Shown: positions 33,327 through 41,517 of the stretch, piece after piece
Layout of the letters: each line of letters starts with the position of its first letter
Numbering within the stretch: the stretch's first letter is position 1
Assembly: GCF_009184865.1 (NCBI RefSeq)
Contig: NZ_CP045096.1
Span: forward strand, 4,650,001 to 4,714,000
Direction of reading: 5' to 3'
Source of the DNA: Streptomyces phaeolivaceus
GTDB taxonomy: Bacteria > Actinomycetota > Actinomycetes > Streptomycetales > Streptomycetaceae
Length of the DNA stretch: 64,000 nt
Translations under genes and position numbers: made by a program
The notes under the pieces: generated by a model
Databases searched by the model: none
The model's input: only the letters and a program-made list of their open reading frames with translations
Told to the model about the DNA's origin: nothing

Positions 33327-34204
33327 CTAGAACAGCGCGTTGTACTGGTTGTAGCCCGTGCCGAGTTTGATGCGGCTGGCGAACAGTGACGATGACGCCT
33401 TGTTCGTGCCCGGGTAGAGCCAGAGCGTGCCGCCGGAGTCGCGGGCGATCACGTCGGCGATGGCGTCGCCGGTGACGTCGCCGTTGGTGACGTAGGCCGT
33501 GAACTTCCAGCCGGTGCGGGCCTTGATCCGGGGGGACCAGGGGGTCGCGGACTTGCCGGTGCCCTTGTCGTCGGACGCGGCCAGCCGCAGCGTCTTCTGC
33601 TCCAGCGGGCGGTCCAGGGTGAGGACGGCGACATCGTTCTTGATGAGGTCCCCGTCGTACTTCGGGTGCTGCCACTGGCGGTGGACGCCCGCGACCGTGC
33701 CGGTCGTGTCGTCGTACAGGTCGGTCGTGCCGGCCAGGACCGCGCCGTTCGCCGTCCAGTCGAGGCCGTCGAGGCAGTGGGCGGCGGTGAGGACCTTGTT
33801 CGGGGCGACCAGGGTGCCGCCGCAGAAGAAGCCCTCGTCGGTCGTCGCGTCGTAGTACGCGAGCTGGACCATCCACGGCGCGGCGGAGATGGTCGTCTCA
33901 CTGCCGCCGATGATGAACGGCGACTGGGAGGAAGGGGAAGCGGGCGAGGCAGGCGACGAGGGCGAGGAGGTGTCGTCGGAGGCCTCGGAGGCGTCCGGTG
34001 CCGGGGCCGCCTGGTCCTCCGCCGCCTTGATCACGCGTTGGCGGAGTTCCTTGGCGGGGGTCTTGGGGGCGGCCGGGTGGTCGAGGGTGACCGTGGGCCG
34101 GGACGAGGCGTCGGCCGCCGTCGCGGGCTGCGCCACGAGGACGCCGGCACCGCGAGCGCGAGCGCGAGGGCGGCGGCGGGCAGTGCCTTGAAGGCACGTA
34201 TCAC
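33327..34204 (-). pseudogene. Broken trypsin-like secreted protease with C-terminal FG-GAP segment
   Basis: The remnant starts at GTG 34204 after AGGAG with a good signal peptide (IRAFKALPAAALALALAV), but about 60 bp later that frame must shift by one base to reach the mature part (GVLVAQPATAADASSR). The peptidase domain has the start IIGGSETTISAAPWMVQLAY, the catalytic histidine (TAAHCLDG) and aspartate (NDVAVLTL). It then jumps at about 33535-33555 to a VCBS/FG-GAP segment (NGDVTGDAIADVIARDSGG), losing the GDSGGP serine region. Two independent lesions make an active protease unlikely. A single-base sequencing error could explain the first lesion but not the second. Confidence 0.8.
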
Positions 34205-34546
34205 TCAGGGCTCCTGGGATGCGTGGGTGTCGTGGGAAGCCCGAGCAGGGCGTACGACGCCGACCGCCCCGTAACCGGTCGTCCCGGCCTCGGTTCGTAT
34301 CGCGGAGCCCCCCTCCGGCTGGGTGATCGTAGGCACCACGCATCCCGCCGGACACGGAATTCACAGCAATCGGACAAGTATTCGGATGCCGCGTTCCGTC
34401 GCATCACCGCACGGCAACCCTTTGTTTCCCATGCCTGCGGGGCCCAGCGCCTTCGTAGCCGCCTTTATATGGGGTGAACGAGGTTCTGGTGGGGTTCTCA
34501 GGGAGCACTCAGGAACGTCTCATGGTCGGGCGGCAGGCTCTGAGTC
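34205..34546. other. Divergent intergenic region between trypsin remnant and HtrA-like gene
   Basis: No gene is seen. The region holds the upstream signals of the HtrA-like gene on the plus strand and AGGAG (34210-34214) of the trypsin remnant on the minus strand. No clear operator or repeat was recognised. Confidence 0.6.
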
Positions 34547-35839
34547 ATGACCGAGAGCTTCCGCCGCAGCGGCGAGTACGAGAACCCCTACCAGGGTCAG
34601 CAGCAGCACTCCGGGTCCGCCGAGGGCGAGACCCAGCAGCAGCCCGCGTACCTCCAGCAGCAGGCCTCCGCCCCGGTGAACCCGGGCGCCCCGGTGAACC
34701 CGGAGTGGCCGCCCCCGCCGGCGTACGACCCCTCGGCGGGTCAGCCGGGTCAGGCCGGTCAGTCGGGCTATGCGGGTCAGTCGGGCTATGCGGCCCCGGC
34801 GGGTTCGGCGGCCCCGGCGGGCTATGCGGGTTCGGCGGGTTCGGCGGGTTCGGCGGCCCCGGCGGGTTCGGCTCACGCCGCTCCGACCGCGCTTCTCACC
34901 GAGCCGGTGTCCTCCGCCGGTGAGCCCGGGGCGGGTGCGGCGCCCGTGTCGAGAAGGCGGGCCCGGGGTCCGATCGCGCTGCTGGCGGCCGTGGCGTTCG
35001 TCGCGGCGGCGATCGGCGGCGGTACGGCGTACGGCATCCAGGAGCTGACCGGCACGGACACCGTGGCCTCCAGCTCCACCAGCACCAGCACCAGCGTGGT
35101 GCCGACCAGTGAGAAGGGCACGGTCTCCGGCGTCGCCACGGCGGTCAGCCCGAGCATCGTGGAGATCAGCGCCACCTCGAACGCGGGTGAGTCCACCGGT
35201 TCCGGTGTGATCATCACCAGCGGCGGCGAGATCATCACCAACAACCATGTGATCTCGGGCGCCTCCCAGATCAAGGTGACGACGAGCGACGGCAAGTCCT
35301 ACACGGCCGAGGTGGTCGGCACGGACAGCAAGAAGGACCTCGCCCTCATCAAGCTGCAGAACGCCTCCGGGCTGAAGGCCGCCACCCTCGGCGACTCCGC
35401 CGGTGTCAAGGTCGGCGACGAGGTCGTGGCGATCGGCTCCCCCGAGGGCCTGACCGGCACGGTGACCAGCGGAATCGTCTCCGCGCTCGACCGTGATGTG
35501 ACGGTCTCGACGGACGAGAGCCAGGGTCAGCAGCAGCAACAGCAGGGCGGTGGCAGCGGGCAGTGGCCGTTCGAGTTCGGCGGCCAGGAGTTCAACGGCG
35601 ACACGGGGTCGTCGACGACGACGTACAAGGCGCTCCAGACGGACGCCTCCCTCAACCCGGGCAACTCCGGCGGCGCCCTCATCGACATGAACGGCAACAT
35701 CATCGGCATCAACTCCGCGATGTACTCGGCCGCGGACGCCACCTCCTCCAGCGCCGGCAGCGTCGGCCTCGGCTTCGCCATCCCGATCAACACGGTCAAG
35801 GCCGACCTCAGCACGCTGCGGGCGGGCGGCTCGGACTGA
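34547..35839 (+). CDS. HtrA/DegP-like membrane-anchored serine protease without PDZ domain
   Basis: 430 residues. A ~140-residue Gln/Pro/Ala-rich cytosolic N-terminus with GYAGQSGYAAPAGS repeats leads to one transmembrane segment (PIALLAAVAFVAAAIGGGTA) and an extracellular trypsin-like domain. The triad is His in ITNNHVISG, Asp in KKDLALIKLQ and Ser in NPGNSGGALID. The protein ends right after the protease domain, so the usual PDZ domain is absent. The family degrades or refolds damaged envelope proteins. It is followed by a small gene and an MprAB-like two-component system, which may sense the same stress. Confidence 0.9.
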   Translation: MTESFRRSGEYENPYQGQQQHSGSAEGETQQQPAYLQQQASAPVNPGAPVNPEWPPPPAYDPSAGQPGQAGQSGYAGQSGYAAPAGSAAPAGYAGSAGSAGSAAPAGSAHAAPTALLTEPVSSAGEPGAGAAPVSRRRARGPIALLAAVAFVAAAIGGGTAYGIQELTGTDTVASSSTSTSTSVVPTSEKGTVSGVATAVSPSIVEISATSNAGESTGSGVIITSGGEIITNNHVISGASQIKVTTSDGKSYTAEVVGTDSKKDLALIKLQNASGLKAATLGDSAGVKVGDEVVAIGSPEGLTGTVTSGIVSALDRDVTVSTDESQGQQQQQQGGGSGQWPFEFGGQEFNGDTGSSTTTYKALQTDASLNPGNSGGALIDMNGNIIGINSAMYSAADATSSSAGSVGLGFAIPINTVKADLSTLRAGGSD

Positions 35840-35938
35840 GGCCCGGCCCACCGATCACGACCAGGCAGTTCCCCACCCAGGCAGTTCCCGTCCCAGGCAG
35901 TTCCTCCGTCCCGTCCCGCTGAGTCCGAGGAGTTCGAC

Positions 35939-36130
35939 ATGAACAGGCAGATCGCGCAGATTTCGCACACCGTCGCAACGGCCGGCGACCCGGCCGGACT
36001 GGGCCTCGCCCTCGCGGTGGCGGCCGAACTGCACCCGGCGGTGACGAGGGCGCCCGAGGTGGCGGCCACGGGTGCCACGATCCGCCGCGCCACCGCGGCG
36101 CGCCCACGTCGGCGTACGGTTCGCGGCTGA
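35939..36130 (+). CDS. Small hypothetical protein
   Basis: 63 residues from ATG 35939 after GAGGAG at 6 bases. An amphipathic first half ([20 protein letters not shown]) is followed by a basic tail ([15 protein letters not shown]). No family is recognised. It lies between the protease and the two-component genes on the same strand. The good ribosome site is the main support. Confidence 0.5.
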   Translation: MNRQIAQISHTVATAGDPAGLGLALAVAAELHPAVTRAPEVAATGATIRRATAARPRRRTVRG

Positions 36131-36187
36131 TCGTCACGGGCTACTGCGCGGCCGGGCGACGTGCGAGGCTAGGGCGGAACCGCGCAC

Positions 36188-36248
36188 GCCCCTCAGGGGC
36201 GCGGGGAACTGCGCGGGAAGCCCCACCGGACCCGCACCAGGCAACGCA
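36188..36248. repeat. Dispersed intergenic palindrome, short copy
   Basis: Contains CCCCTCAGGGG followed by CGCGGGGAACTGCGCGGGAAGCCCCACCGGACCC, a half element of the family seen at 19131. Only one long arm is retained. Confidence 0.8.
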
Positions 36249-36308
36249 CGAGAACCCCCACGGCGCCCCGGCCACAGTCATCCACCGCTTCCGAGGGACG
36301 AAGACCAC

Positions 36309-37049
36309 ATGAGCTCCGCCGAAGGCGCCCGCGCCCCCGAACCCCAGCGCATCCTCATCGTCGACGACGAGCCGGCCGTGCGCGACGCCCTCAAGCGCAG
36401 CCTCGCCTTCGAGGGGTACGGCACCGAGGTCGCCGTCGACGGCGCGGACGCGCTGGAGAAGGCGACCGCGTACCGGCCGGACCTGGTGATCCTCGACGTC
36501 CAGATGCCGCGGATGGACGGGCTGACGGCCGCCCGGCGGATCCGTGGCGCGGGCGACACGACCCCGATCCTGATGCTCACGGCCCGCGACACGGTCGGCG
36601 ACCGTGTCACCGGCCTCGACGCGGGCGCCGACGACTACCTGGTCAAGCCCTTCGAGCTGGACGAACTCTTCGCCCGGGTCCGCGCGTTGCTGCGCCGCAG
36701 CACGTACGCGGCGGCGGCGACGGACACCGCCGAGGTGGACGAGGCGCTCACCTTCGCGGATCTGCGGATGGATCTGGCGACGCGGGAGGTCACCCGGGGC
36801 GGGCGGCCGGTGGAGCTGACCCGGACGGAGTTCACGCTCCTGGAGATGTTCATGGCGCACCCGCGCCAGGTCCTCACGCGGGAGCAGATCCTGAAGGCGG
36901 TCTGGGGCTTCGACTTCGAGCCGTCCTCCAACTCCCTGGACGTCTACGTCATGTATCTGCGCCGCAAGACCGAGGCGGGCGGCGAACCCCGGCTCGTGCA
37001 CACCGTGCGGGGTGTCGGGTACGTCCTGCGGCAGGGCGGCGCGGAGTGA
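36309..37049 (+). CDS. OmpR-family response regulator (MprA-like)
   Basis: 246 residues from ATG 36309. The receiver domain has the acidic pair DDE, the phospho-acceptor Asp in [13 protein letters not shown], Thr in MLTARD and Lys in [10 protein letters not shown]. The winged-helix output domain is [20 protein letters not shown] ... [12 protein letters not shown]. Its stop overlaps the start of the kinase gene (GTGA). In mycobacteria, MprA controls envelope-stress genes, including HtrA-type proteases. The neighbouring HtrA-like gene fits that role. Confidence 0.92.
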   Translation: MSSAEGARAPEPQRILIVDDEPAVRDALKRSLAFEGYGTEVAVDGADALEKATAYRPDLVILDVQMPRMDGLTAARRIRGAGDTTPILMLTARDTVGDRVTGLDAGADDYLVKPFELDELFARVRALLRRSTYAAAATDTAEVDEALTFADLRMDLATREVTRGGRPVELTRTEFTLLEMFMAHPRQVLTREQILKAVWGFDFEPSSNSLDVYVMYLRRKTEAGGEPRLVHTVRGVGYVLRQGGAE

Positions 37050-38506
37050 GGAAGCTCCTGAGCCGGTACCGCTCCCTGCCGATCCGGGCCCGGCTGTCGA
37101 TGCTGGTCGCGGCGGCGGTGGCGTTCGCGGTGGCGGCGGTGTCGGTGACGTGCTGGTTCATCGTGCAGGGGAAGCTGTACGAGGAGGTCAAGACCGACCT
37201 GGAGTCCATGGTCAGCCGTGCGCTGCCCAAGCAGATGGTCGAGGAGAGCGTCCTCAACGCCTGCCCCGAGGCGCCGTCGCAGACCTTCTTCGGGCCGCGG
37301 AACAAGGGCTACTCCCAGGTGGTCAGGACGGACGGCACCAAGTGTGTCTTCCCCAACTCCACGGGTGTGGTGAACGTCGCCGGAAGCGACAAGGACGTGG
37401 CCGCGAATCCCAAGATCAAATCTGGGACGATCCGCAACGGCACCGACAGCAATGGCAACTCGGTGCGCGTTCTGGCCACGGCACTCGTCGTCGAGGACGG
37501 CGGCGGCCAGTACGTGGTGCAGGACGCCGCCTATGTCGTGGCCGTCCCCCTCAAGGGCACCGAGTCCACGCTCAACGAGCTGGCGCTGCTGCTTCTCCTC
37601 GTCTCAGGCATCGGAGTAGTCGGCGCCGGCGCGGCCGGGCTGGCCGTGGCGCGGGCGGGGCTGCGTCCCGTCGACAAGCTGACCGAGGCCGTCGAGCACG
37701 TGGCACGCACGGAGGATCTGAGCATCCGTATCCCCGTGGAGGAGGAGAGCGACGACGAGATCGCCCGGCTGTCCCGTTCCTTCAACTCGATGACGGGCGC
37801 GCTCGCGAACTCCCGCGAGCTGCAACAGCAGTTGATCGCGGACGCGGGCCACGAACTCCGTACGCCCCTCACCTCCCTCCGCACGAACATCGAACTCCTC
37901 ACCCGCAGCGAGGAGACGGGCCGCCCGATCCCGGCGGAGGACCGCAAGGCCCTGCTCGCCTCGGTGAAGGCCCAGATGACCGAACTGGCCTCGCTGATCG
38001 GTGACTTGCAGGAGCTGTCACGCTCGGAAGCGGGTCAGCAGGGAGGTCCCCACCTCCAGGTGGTCGACTTCCAGGAGACCGTGGAGGCGGCCCTGCGCCG
38101 GGCCCGGCTGCGCGGCCCCGAGCTGACGATCACGGCGGACCTGGGGCCCTGGTACGTACGCTCCGAGCCCTCGGCCCTGGAGCGGGCGATCGTCAACATC
38201 CTCGACAACGCGGTGAAGTTCAGCCCCGAGGGCGGCACGATCGAGGTCTCCCTGTCCGAGGGCGCCCTCACGGTCCGCGACCACGGCCCCGGCATCCCCG
38301 CCGACGAACTCCCCCACGTCTTCGACCGCTTCTGGCGCTCCCCCAGCGCGAGGGCCCTGCCGGGCTCGGGCCTGGGCCTCTCCATCGTGGCCCGCACGGT
38401 CGAACAGGCGGGCGGCGAGGTGTCGTTGTCCCGCGCGGACGGCGGCGGCACGCTGGCGACGGTACGGCTGCCGGGGGCGCCCACGCCTCCGCCGGAGGCG
38501 GCGTAG
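37046..38506 (+). CDS. Sensor histidine kinase (MprB-like)
   Basis: 486 residues from GTG 37046, overlapping the regulator stop. The first transmembrane segment is ~17-44 ([20 protein letters not shown]). An extracellular domain of ~130 residues with two cysteines follows, then a second segment ([20 protein letters not shown]) and HAMP. HisKA has the phospho-acceptor in [16 protein letters not shown]. The HATPase domain has N box [12 protein letters not shown]1 [10 protein letters not shown] and G2 [12 protein letters not shown]. All kinase motifs are intact. It probably senses envelope stress. Confidence 0.93.
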   Translation: MRKLLSRYRSLPIRARLSMLVAAAVAFAVAAVSVTCWFIVQGKLYEEVKTDLESMVSRALPKQMVEESVLNACPEAPSQTFFGPRNKGYSQVVRTDGTKCVFPNSTGVVNVAGSDKDVAANPKIKSGTIRNGTDSNGNSVRVLATALVVEDGGGQYVVQDAAYVVAVPLKGTESTLNELALLLLLVSGIGVVGAGAAGLAVARAGLRPVDKLTEAVEHVARTEDLSIRIPVEEESDDEIARLSRSFNSMTGALANSRELQQQLIADAGHELRTPLTSLRTNIELLTRSEETGRPIPAEDRKALLASVKAQMTELASLIGDLQELSRSEAGQQGGPHLQVVDFQETVEAALRRARLRGPELTITADLGPWYVRSEPSALERAIVNILDNAVKFSPEGGTIEVSLSEGALTVRDHGPGIPADELPHVFDRFWRSPSARALPGSGLGLSIVARTVEQAGGEVSLSRADGGGTLATVRLPGAPTPPPEAA

Positions 38507-38531
38507 CCGGGCCGCCTCCGCCCGGCGGGCG

Positions 38532-38930
38532 TCAGTGGAAGCCGAGCATTCCGGGGGAGTCGATGTCGATGGCGAGTACGCCCGGCGGATAGTCGTCCTT
38601 ACGTCCGGTGAGGATGATGGACATGCCGCCCGTCTCCAGATGCGGCGTGGCGACGTAGAGAGCGTGGCAGGTGTCGGCTCCGCCCCACCCGTCACGCACC
38701 ATCCCGCCCACTGTCACAGCCGCTGTCTGCCCGAGTGGGTCCACTTGGATGCCCGGCAGCGAGAGCAGTGCCCGCCCGATGCCCTCGTCCTTCTCCTCTG
38801 CCCGCATGAGGCAGAGAGCGGGGATGTGCAGCCAGTCACCGGGGGTATGGGCGACGTTGTCCGCGAGGCGGTGCAGGGCCTCGTGGCCACGGGCGAGCGC
38901 GAGAGCCGCGTCGGTGTCGAGGACGATCAC
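38532..38930 (-). CDS. PIN-domain protein, probable VapC-type toxin
   Basis: 132 residues from GTG 38930. The N-terminus IVLDTDAALALARG carries the PIN-domain aspartates. Further acidic residues are in MRAEEKDEG, GGADTCHAL and TGRKDDYPP, the pattern of the four-acid metal site. VapC proteins are Mg2+-dependent ribonucleases. The GTG start overlaps the TGA of the upstream small gene, the arrangement of type II toxin-antitoxin operons. The sequence is divergent from typical VapC, so the call rests on both pattern and context. Confidence 0.7.
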   Translation of the reverse strand: MIVLDTDAALALARGHEALHRLADNVAHTPGDWLHIPALCLMRAEEKDEGIGRALLSLPGIQVDPLGQTAAVTVGGMVRDGWGGADTCHALYVATPHLETGGMSIILTGRKDDYPPGVLAIDIDSPGMLGFH

Positions 38931-39235
38931 GCGGCGTGCCCCTGTCCGGATCGCGTCGCCTCACGGCCGGAGTGCATCTTCTCCGCGGCCATCGCGTAGA
39001 TGTTGGCCAGGACGTCCGGGCCGTTGTCGAACTCCTCGTCCGTGAGCGTGCACCCCATGCGCTCACGCAACACCTTGCGGGTCGCCGCGACCCGCTCCGC
39101 GATCTGCTCCGCCGTCGGCTGCTCGGCGGCCAGTTGCTCGATGAGCTGCCCCAGGTTCATGCCGCGCTCCTTGGCGACCTGGGCGAGGTGATCGCGGGCC
39201 TGCTTGGACACCTGGATGGTGGTGGTTTCTGCCAT
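38927..39235 (-). CDS. VapB-like antitoxin (ribbon-helix-helix)
   Basis: 102 residues. The N-terminus TTTIQVSKQARDHLAQVAKERGMNLGQLIEQL read in order is a ribbon-helix-helix DNA-binding domain. The C-terminal half is charged and would wrap the toxin. Its stop overlaps the toxin start by 4 bp (GTGA). RHH antitoxins repress their own operon through a palindrome near the start. No obvious one was seen upstream of 39235. Confidence 0.75.
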   Translation of the reverse strand: MAETTTIQVSKQARDHLAQVAKERGMNLGQLIEQLAAEQPTAEQIAERVAATRKVLRERMGCTLTDEEFDNGPDVLANIYAMAAEKMHSGREATRSGQGHAA

Positions 39236-39301
39236 GGGTTCACCATAGCCACACCACGGCGGCAGAGTGCCAGGTCTTCGGCCCCTTTCACCCGAAGGTG
39301 C

Positions 39302-39502
39302 TCAGCCGACCACGACGACCTTGACGAACACGGTCCAGGCCCCGGCGGAGAACAGCAGCGGGCGGCCGTCCGGGACCTTGCTGTCCCGGACGGGGACTAT
39401 GCCGGGGACTTCGTCGGTGACTTCGAGGCAGTTCGTTCCGCCCCCGTCGCTGTACGACGACTTGCGCCACACAGCGGTGCTGAGGTCGAGGGTCCGGTTC
39501 AT
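39302..39502 (-). CDS. DUF397 protein
   Basis: 66 residues from ATG 39502 with the family pattern VWRKSSYSDGGGTNCLEV ... PVRDSKVP ... FSAGAWTVFV. The start overlaps the XRE gene stop (ATGA) after a GGAGGAG site 8 bases upstream, so it is translationally coupled. It is the small partner of the upstream XRE regulator. The single-domain form contrasts with the tandem version at 22966. Confidence 0.9.
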   Translation of the reverse strand: MNRTLDLSTAVWRKSSYSDGGGTNCLEVTDEVPGIVPVRDSKVPDGRPLLFSAGAWTVFVKVVVVG

Positions 39503-40332
39503 GATCTGCACTCCTCCAACAGGCGCTTGATGAACGCGGTCGACTCCGCTGGGGTCAGCGCTGCGTCCCTGACGAGATCGTAGGACAGCCGGAGAGCCAT
39601 CACTTTGTCCGGATCCTCGATCAACTCGCCGATGTTGGTGCCCTCCGCGTAGGCGACGGGATCACCGGTTCGCTGCCAGAACAGCCAGAGGTGGCCGTCC
39701 ATGAGGTCGTGCACACCGGCCGACCATGGCATCACCTGAAGTACGACGGACGGCAGCTTCGCCGCCTCGACCAGGCGGGAGAGCTGGTCCGCCCACACCT
39801 TGGCGTTGGGCACCGCTCGGCGCACGGCTCCTTCATCGAGGATCACGCGGATGCTGGGTGCCGGCCGACGGTACAACAACTCCTGCCGTCCCATTCGTGC
39901 TGCCACCTGCTCCTCGATCTCCTCGCTGTTGTCTGCCGTTGTCTGGGCGCCAGACAACCCTGACAACACCGTGCGGGCGTAGTCCTCGGTCTGCAAGATG
40001 CCCGGCACCCGCAGCTGGAACATCCACATGACCCGAGCCGTCGCCTCCCACTCCATGAACGCCTTGTACTTGTCCTTGATGACCTCCTTGCGCGCGTCCC
40101 GCCACAGGCGAACCAGCAGGTCACCGGAGCCGTAATAGGTGTCCAGGTCCTCCATGACCGCCCGCTTGGAGAGCCGCTCCCCCTTCTCCAGGCGATAGAG
40201 ATAGCTCTTGTCGTACGACGTCTCCGCCGCCAGCTGGGTCAGCGTCTTGCCCGCCTTCTCCCGCAGGAACTGCAGGGTCCGCCCCAGCGCGACGCGTCCC
40301 GATTCCCGTGCCCCGTCAACGACTTCGCCCAT
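39499..40332 (-). CDS. XRE-family regulator of the WhiJ/AbaA type
   Basis: 277 residues from ATG 40332. The helix-turn-helix is REKAGKTLTQLAAETSYDKS ... YLYRLEKGERLS. The effector domain has FQLRVPGILQTEDYARTVL, SVVLQVMPWSAGVHDLMDGH and VAYAEGTNIGELIED. It is of the same overall family as the regulator at 23238 but clearly diverged. A palindromic operator lies just upstream and a second copy lies inside the gene. It is divergent from two small hypothetical genes. Confidence 0.9.
   Translation of the reverse strand: MGEVVDGARESGRVALGRTLQFLREKAGKTLTQLAAETSYDKSYLYRLEKGERLSKRAVMEDLDTYYGSGDLLVRLWRDARKEVIKDKYKAFMEWEATARVMWMFQLRVPGILQTEDYARTVLSGLSGAQTTADNSEEIEEQVAARMGRQELLYRRPAPSIRVILDEGAVRRAVPNAKVWADQLSRLVEAAKLPSVVLQVMPWSAGVHDLMDGHLWLFWQRTGDPVAYAEGTNIGELIEDPDKVMALRLSYDLVRDAALTPAESTAFIKRLLEECRS
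39938..39958. promoter_or_regulatory. Intragenic palindrome matching the XRE operator
   Basis: Perfect 9-bp arms GTTGTCTGG/CCAGACAAC with a 3-base spacer, inside the XRE coding region. The arms equal those of the upstream palindrome at 40346-40367 apart from one base. Confidence 0.5.
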
Positions 40333-40345
40333 GTCACCCCTCGCC

Positions 40346-40367
40346 GTTGTCTGGCGCTCCAGGCAAC
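40346..40367. promoter_or_regulatory. Palindromic operator upstream of the XRE gene
   Basis: GTTGTCTGG-4-CCAGGCAAC, 9-bp arms with one mismatch, starting 14 bp before the XRE ATG in the divergent intergenic region. It is likely the XRE binding site. Confidence 0.6.
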
Positions 40368-40481
40368 GCCAGGCCTCTTCCCCAACGTACGGCCTACCCG
40401 TGACGATCTGAACACGAACGGTGATACCCGCTCGTCAGGCCGACCCCGAAATAACCCTGAGACGAAAGCTGAGGCATCGGC

Positions 40482-40727
40482 ATGCGCACACTCGTCGTAC
40501 GGCTCTGCGAGGCATTGCTCCGCTGGACCGTGCCCGATCCGCCGTCGGCGGGGGCGGCGGAGCCGCTGGAGCCCGCCCCGCCCCCGCCGCCTCGGCGGCC
40601 CGACGACATCTGGCCCTTCGAGCCCTACGCCACCTTCGTACGGCCGTACGTGCTCAGCCCGGAGGAGCTGTACGTCCACCACGTCCACGGCGTCCACACC
40701 GGCCATGACCTGGAGGTCCCCGCATGA
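40482..40727 (+). CDS. Small hypothetical protein of the XRE cassette
   Basis: 81 residues from ATG 40482. A Pro-rich middle (APPPPPRRPDD) is followed by IWPFEPYATFVRPYVLSPEE. The last codons overlap the next start (ATGA). No domain is recognised. Divergent position from the XRE gene and tight coupling to the next gene support it as real. Confidence 0.6.
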   Translation: MRTLVVRLCEALLRWTVPDPPSAGAAEPLEPAPPPPPRRPDDIWPFEPYATFVRPYVLSPEELYVHHVHGVHTGHDLEVPA

Positions 40728-41023
40728 TGGACGGTCTGCGCCTGCTGCCGTGGACGAACCTCGACGGCAAGCCCTGCTACCTCGACCCGGACACCGCGCA
40801 CCCCGGGGCCCTCTCCCTCCTCGCCGACAGCGTGGAGGTGTCCCAACTCGGCTCTGCGGAGGAGGTGTTGGCCGGAAGCAGAGCCGTACTCGGCGACCCG
40901 GCGGCCGGCGAGCGGGCCGTACGGTTCGCGCTGACGCGGGCGGTGGAGTCGCTGGAGGATGTCGTACGGATCGCGGTCAGCAGGGGCGGGCGGATCCGCG
41001 GTGCCCAAGTCCGGGACGGCTGA
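40724..41023 (+). CDS. Small hypothetical protein of the XRE cassette
   Basis: 99 residues from ATG 40724. It starts with LRLLPWTNLDGKPCYLDPDT and has a helical middle (GERAVRFALTRAVESLEDVV). It is often found as a second small gene beside WhiJ-type regulators in Streptomyces, as far as I recall. Function is unknown. Its 3' end faces the esterase remnant. Confidence 0.6.
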   Translation: MMDGLRLLPWTNLDGKPCYLDPDTAHPGALSLLADSVEVSQLGSAEEVLAGSRAVLGDPAAGERAVRFALTRAVESLEDVVRIAVSRGGRIRGAQVRDG

Positions 41024-41025
41024 CC

Positions 41026-41400
41026 TCAGTCGCCCGCGTTCACGTGCAGCACCCCGGCGGCCCCCGTCAGCGTCGACTCGTCCAGCGGGAAGTACCGCAG
41101 GTCATCGCCGGAGGGGTGGGTGCGGGCGCGGGCGGAGGACGGGTCGGGGGCCGGGGTCAGGGTCCAGGTGGTCCCGCGCGGCGCGATGGCCTCGTACGTG
41201 TCCGGGGCGGGGTCCGGGAGGCCCAGTGCCTCGCTGCGGCCCAGGCTGCCCGCGACGAAGACGTAGCGCTCGCCCACCAGCGGCCCCAGGACGGCACCGG
41301 CGCCGTACCAGCGGAGGTCCAGGCCGCGCATGCGCATATGGCTGGGGCCGCGCTGGAGGTGGACGTTGTGGCCGACGACCAGAGTGGGGCCGCGGCCGGC
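41026..41400 (-). pseudogene. C-terminal fragment of an erythromycin-esterase-like gene
   Basis: About 125 codons retaining LVVGHNVHLQRGPSHMRMRG, YGAGAVLGPLVGERYVFVAG and PAPDTYEAIAPRG, which match the C-terminal third of the erythromycin esterase/succinoglycan-biosynthesis-like family. The catalytic N-terminal part is absent. The fragment begins at about 41400 and directly abuts the tail of a response regulator on the other strand, indicating a deletion. It is not expected to be functional. Confidence 0.75.
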
Positions 41401-41410
41401 CTCGACCGCG

Positions 41411-41452
41411 CACACCATCCGGGGCCTGGGCTACGCGCTGCGCGGGGCGTGA
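41411..41452 (+). pseudogene. C-terminal tail of an OmpR-type response regulator
   Basis: Fourteen codons ending in TGA at 41450-41452 read HTIRGLGYALRGA, the last strand and hairpin of an OmpR-type DNA-binding domain (compare [12 protein letters not shown] in the intact regulator at 36309). Nothing upstream continues the frame as a regulator. The rest of the gene was removed by the same deletion that truncated the esterase gene. Confidence 0.7.
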
Positions 41453-41460
41453 AACAGAAA

Positions 41461-41499
41461 TCACCCGCGCCCCGGGAGAAACGAAGGGGGCGCGGGTGA
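41461..41499 (-). terminator. Hairpin terminator of the 5'-nucleotidase gene
   Basis: Perfect 13-bp arms TCACCCGCGCCCC/GGGGCGCGGGTGA with a 13-base loop, 19 bp beyond the stop of the minus-strand nucleotidase gene. Confidence 0.75.
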
Positions 41500-41517
41500 C
41501 TCGGTGTTCGGAAGCCG

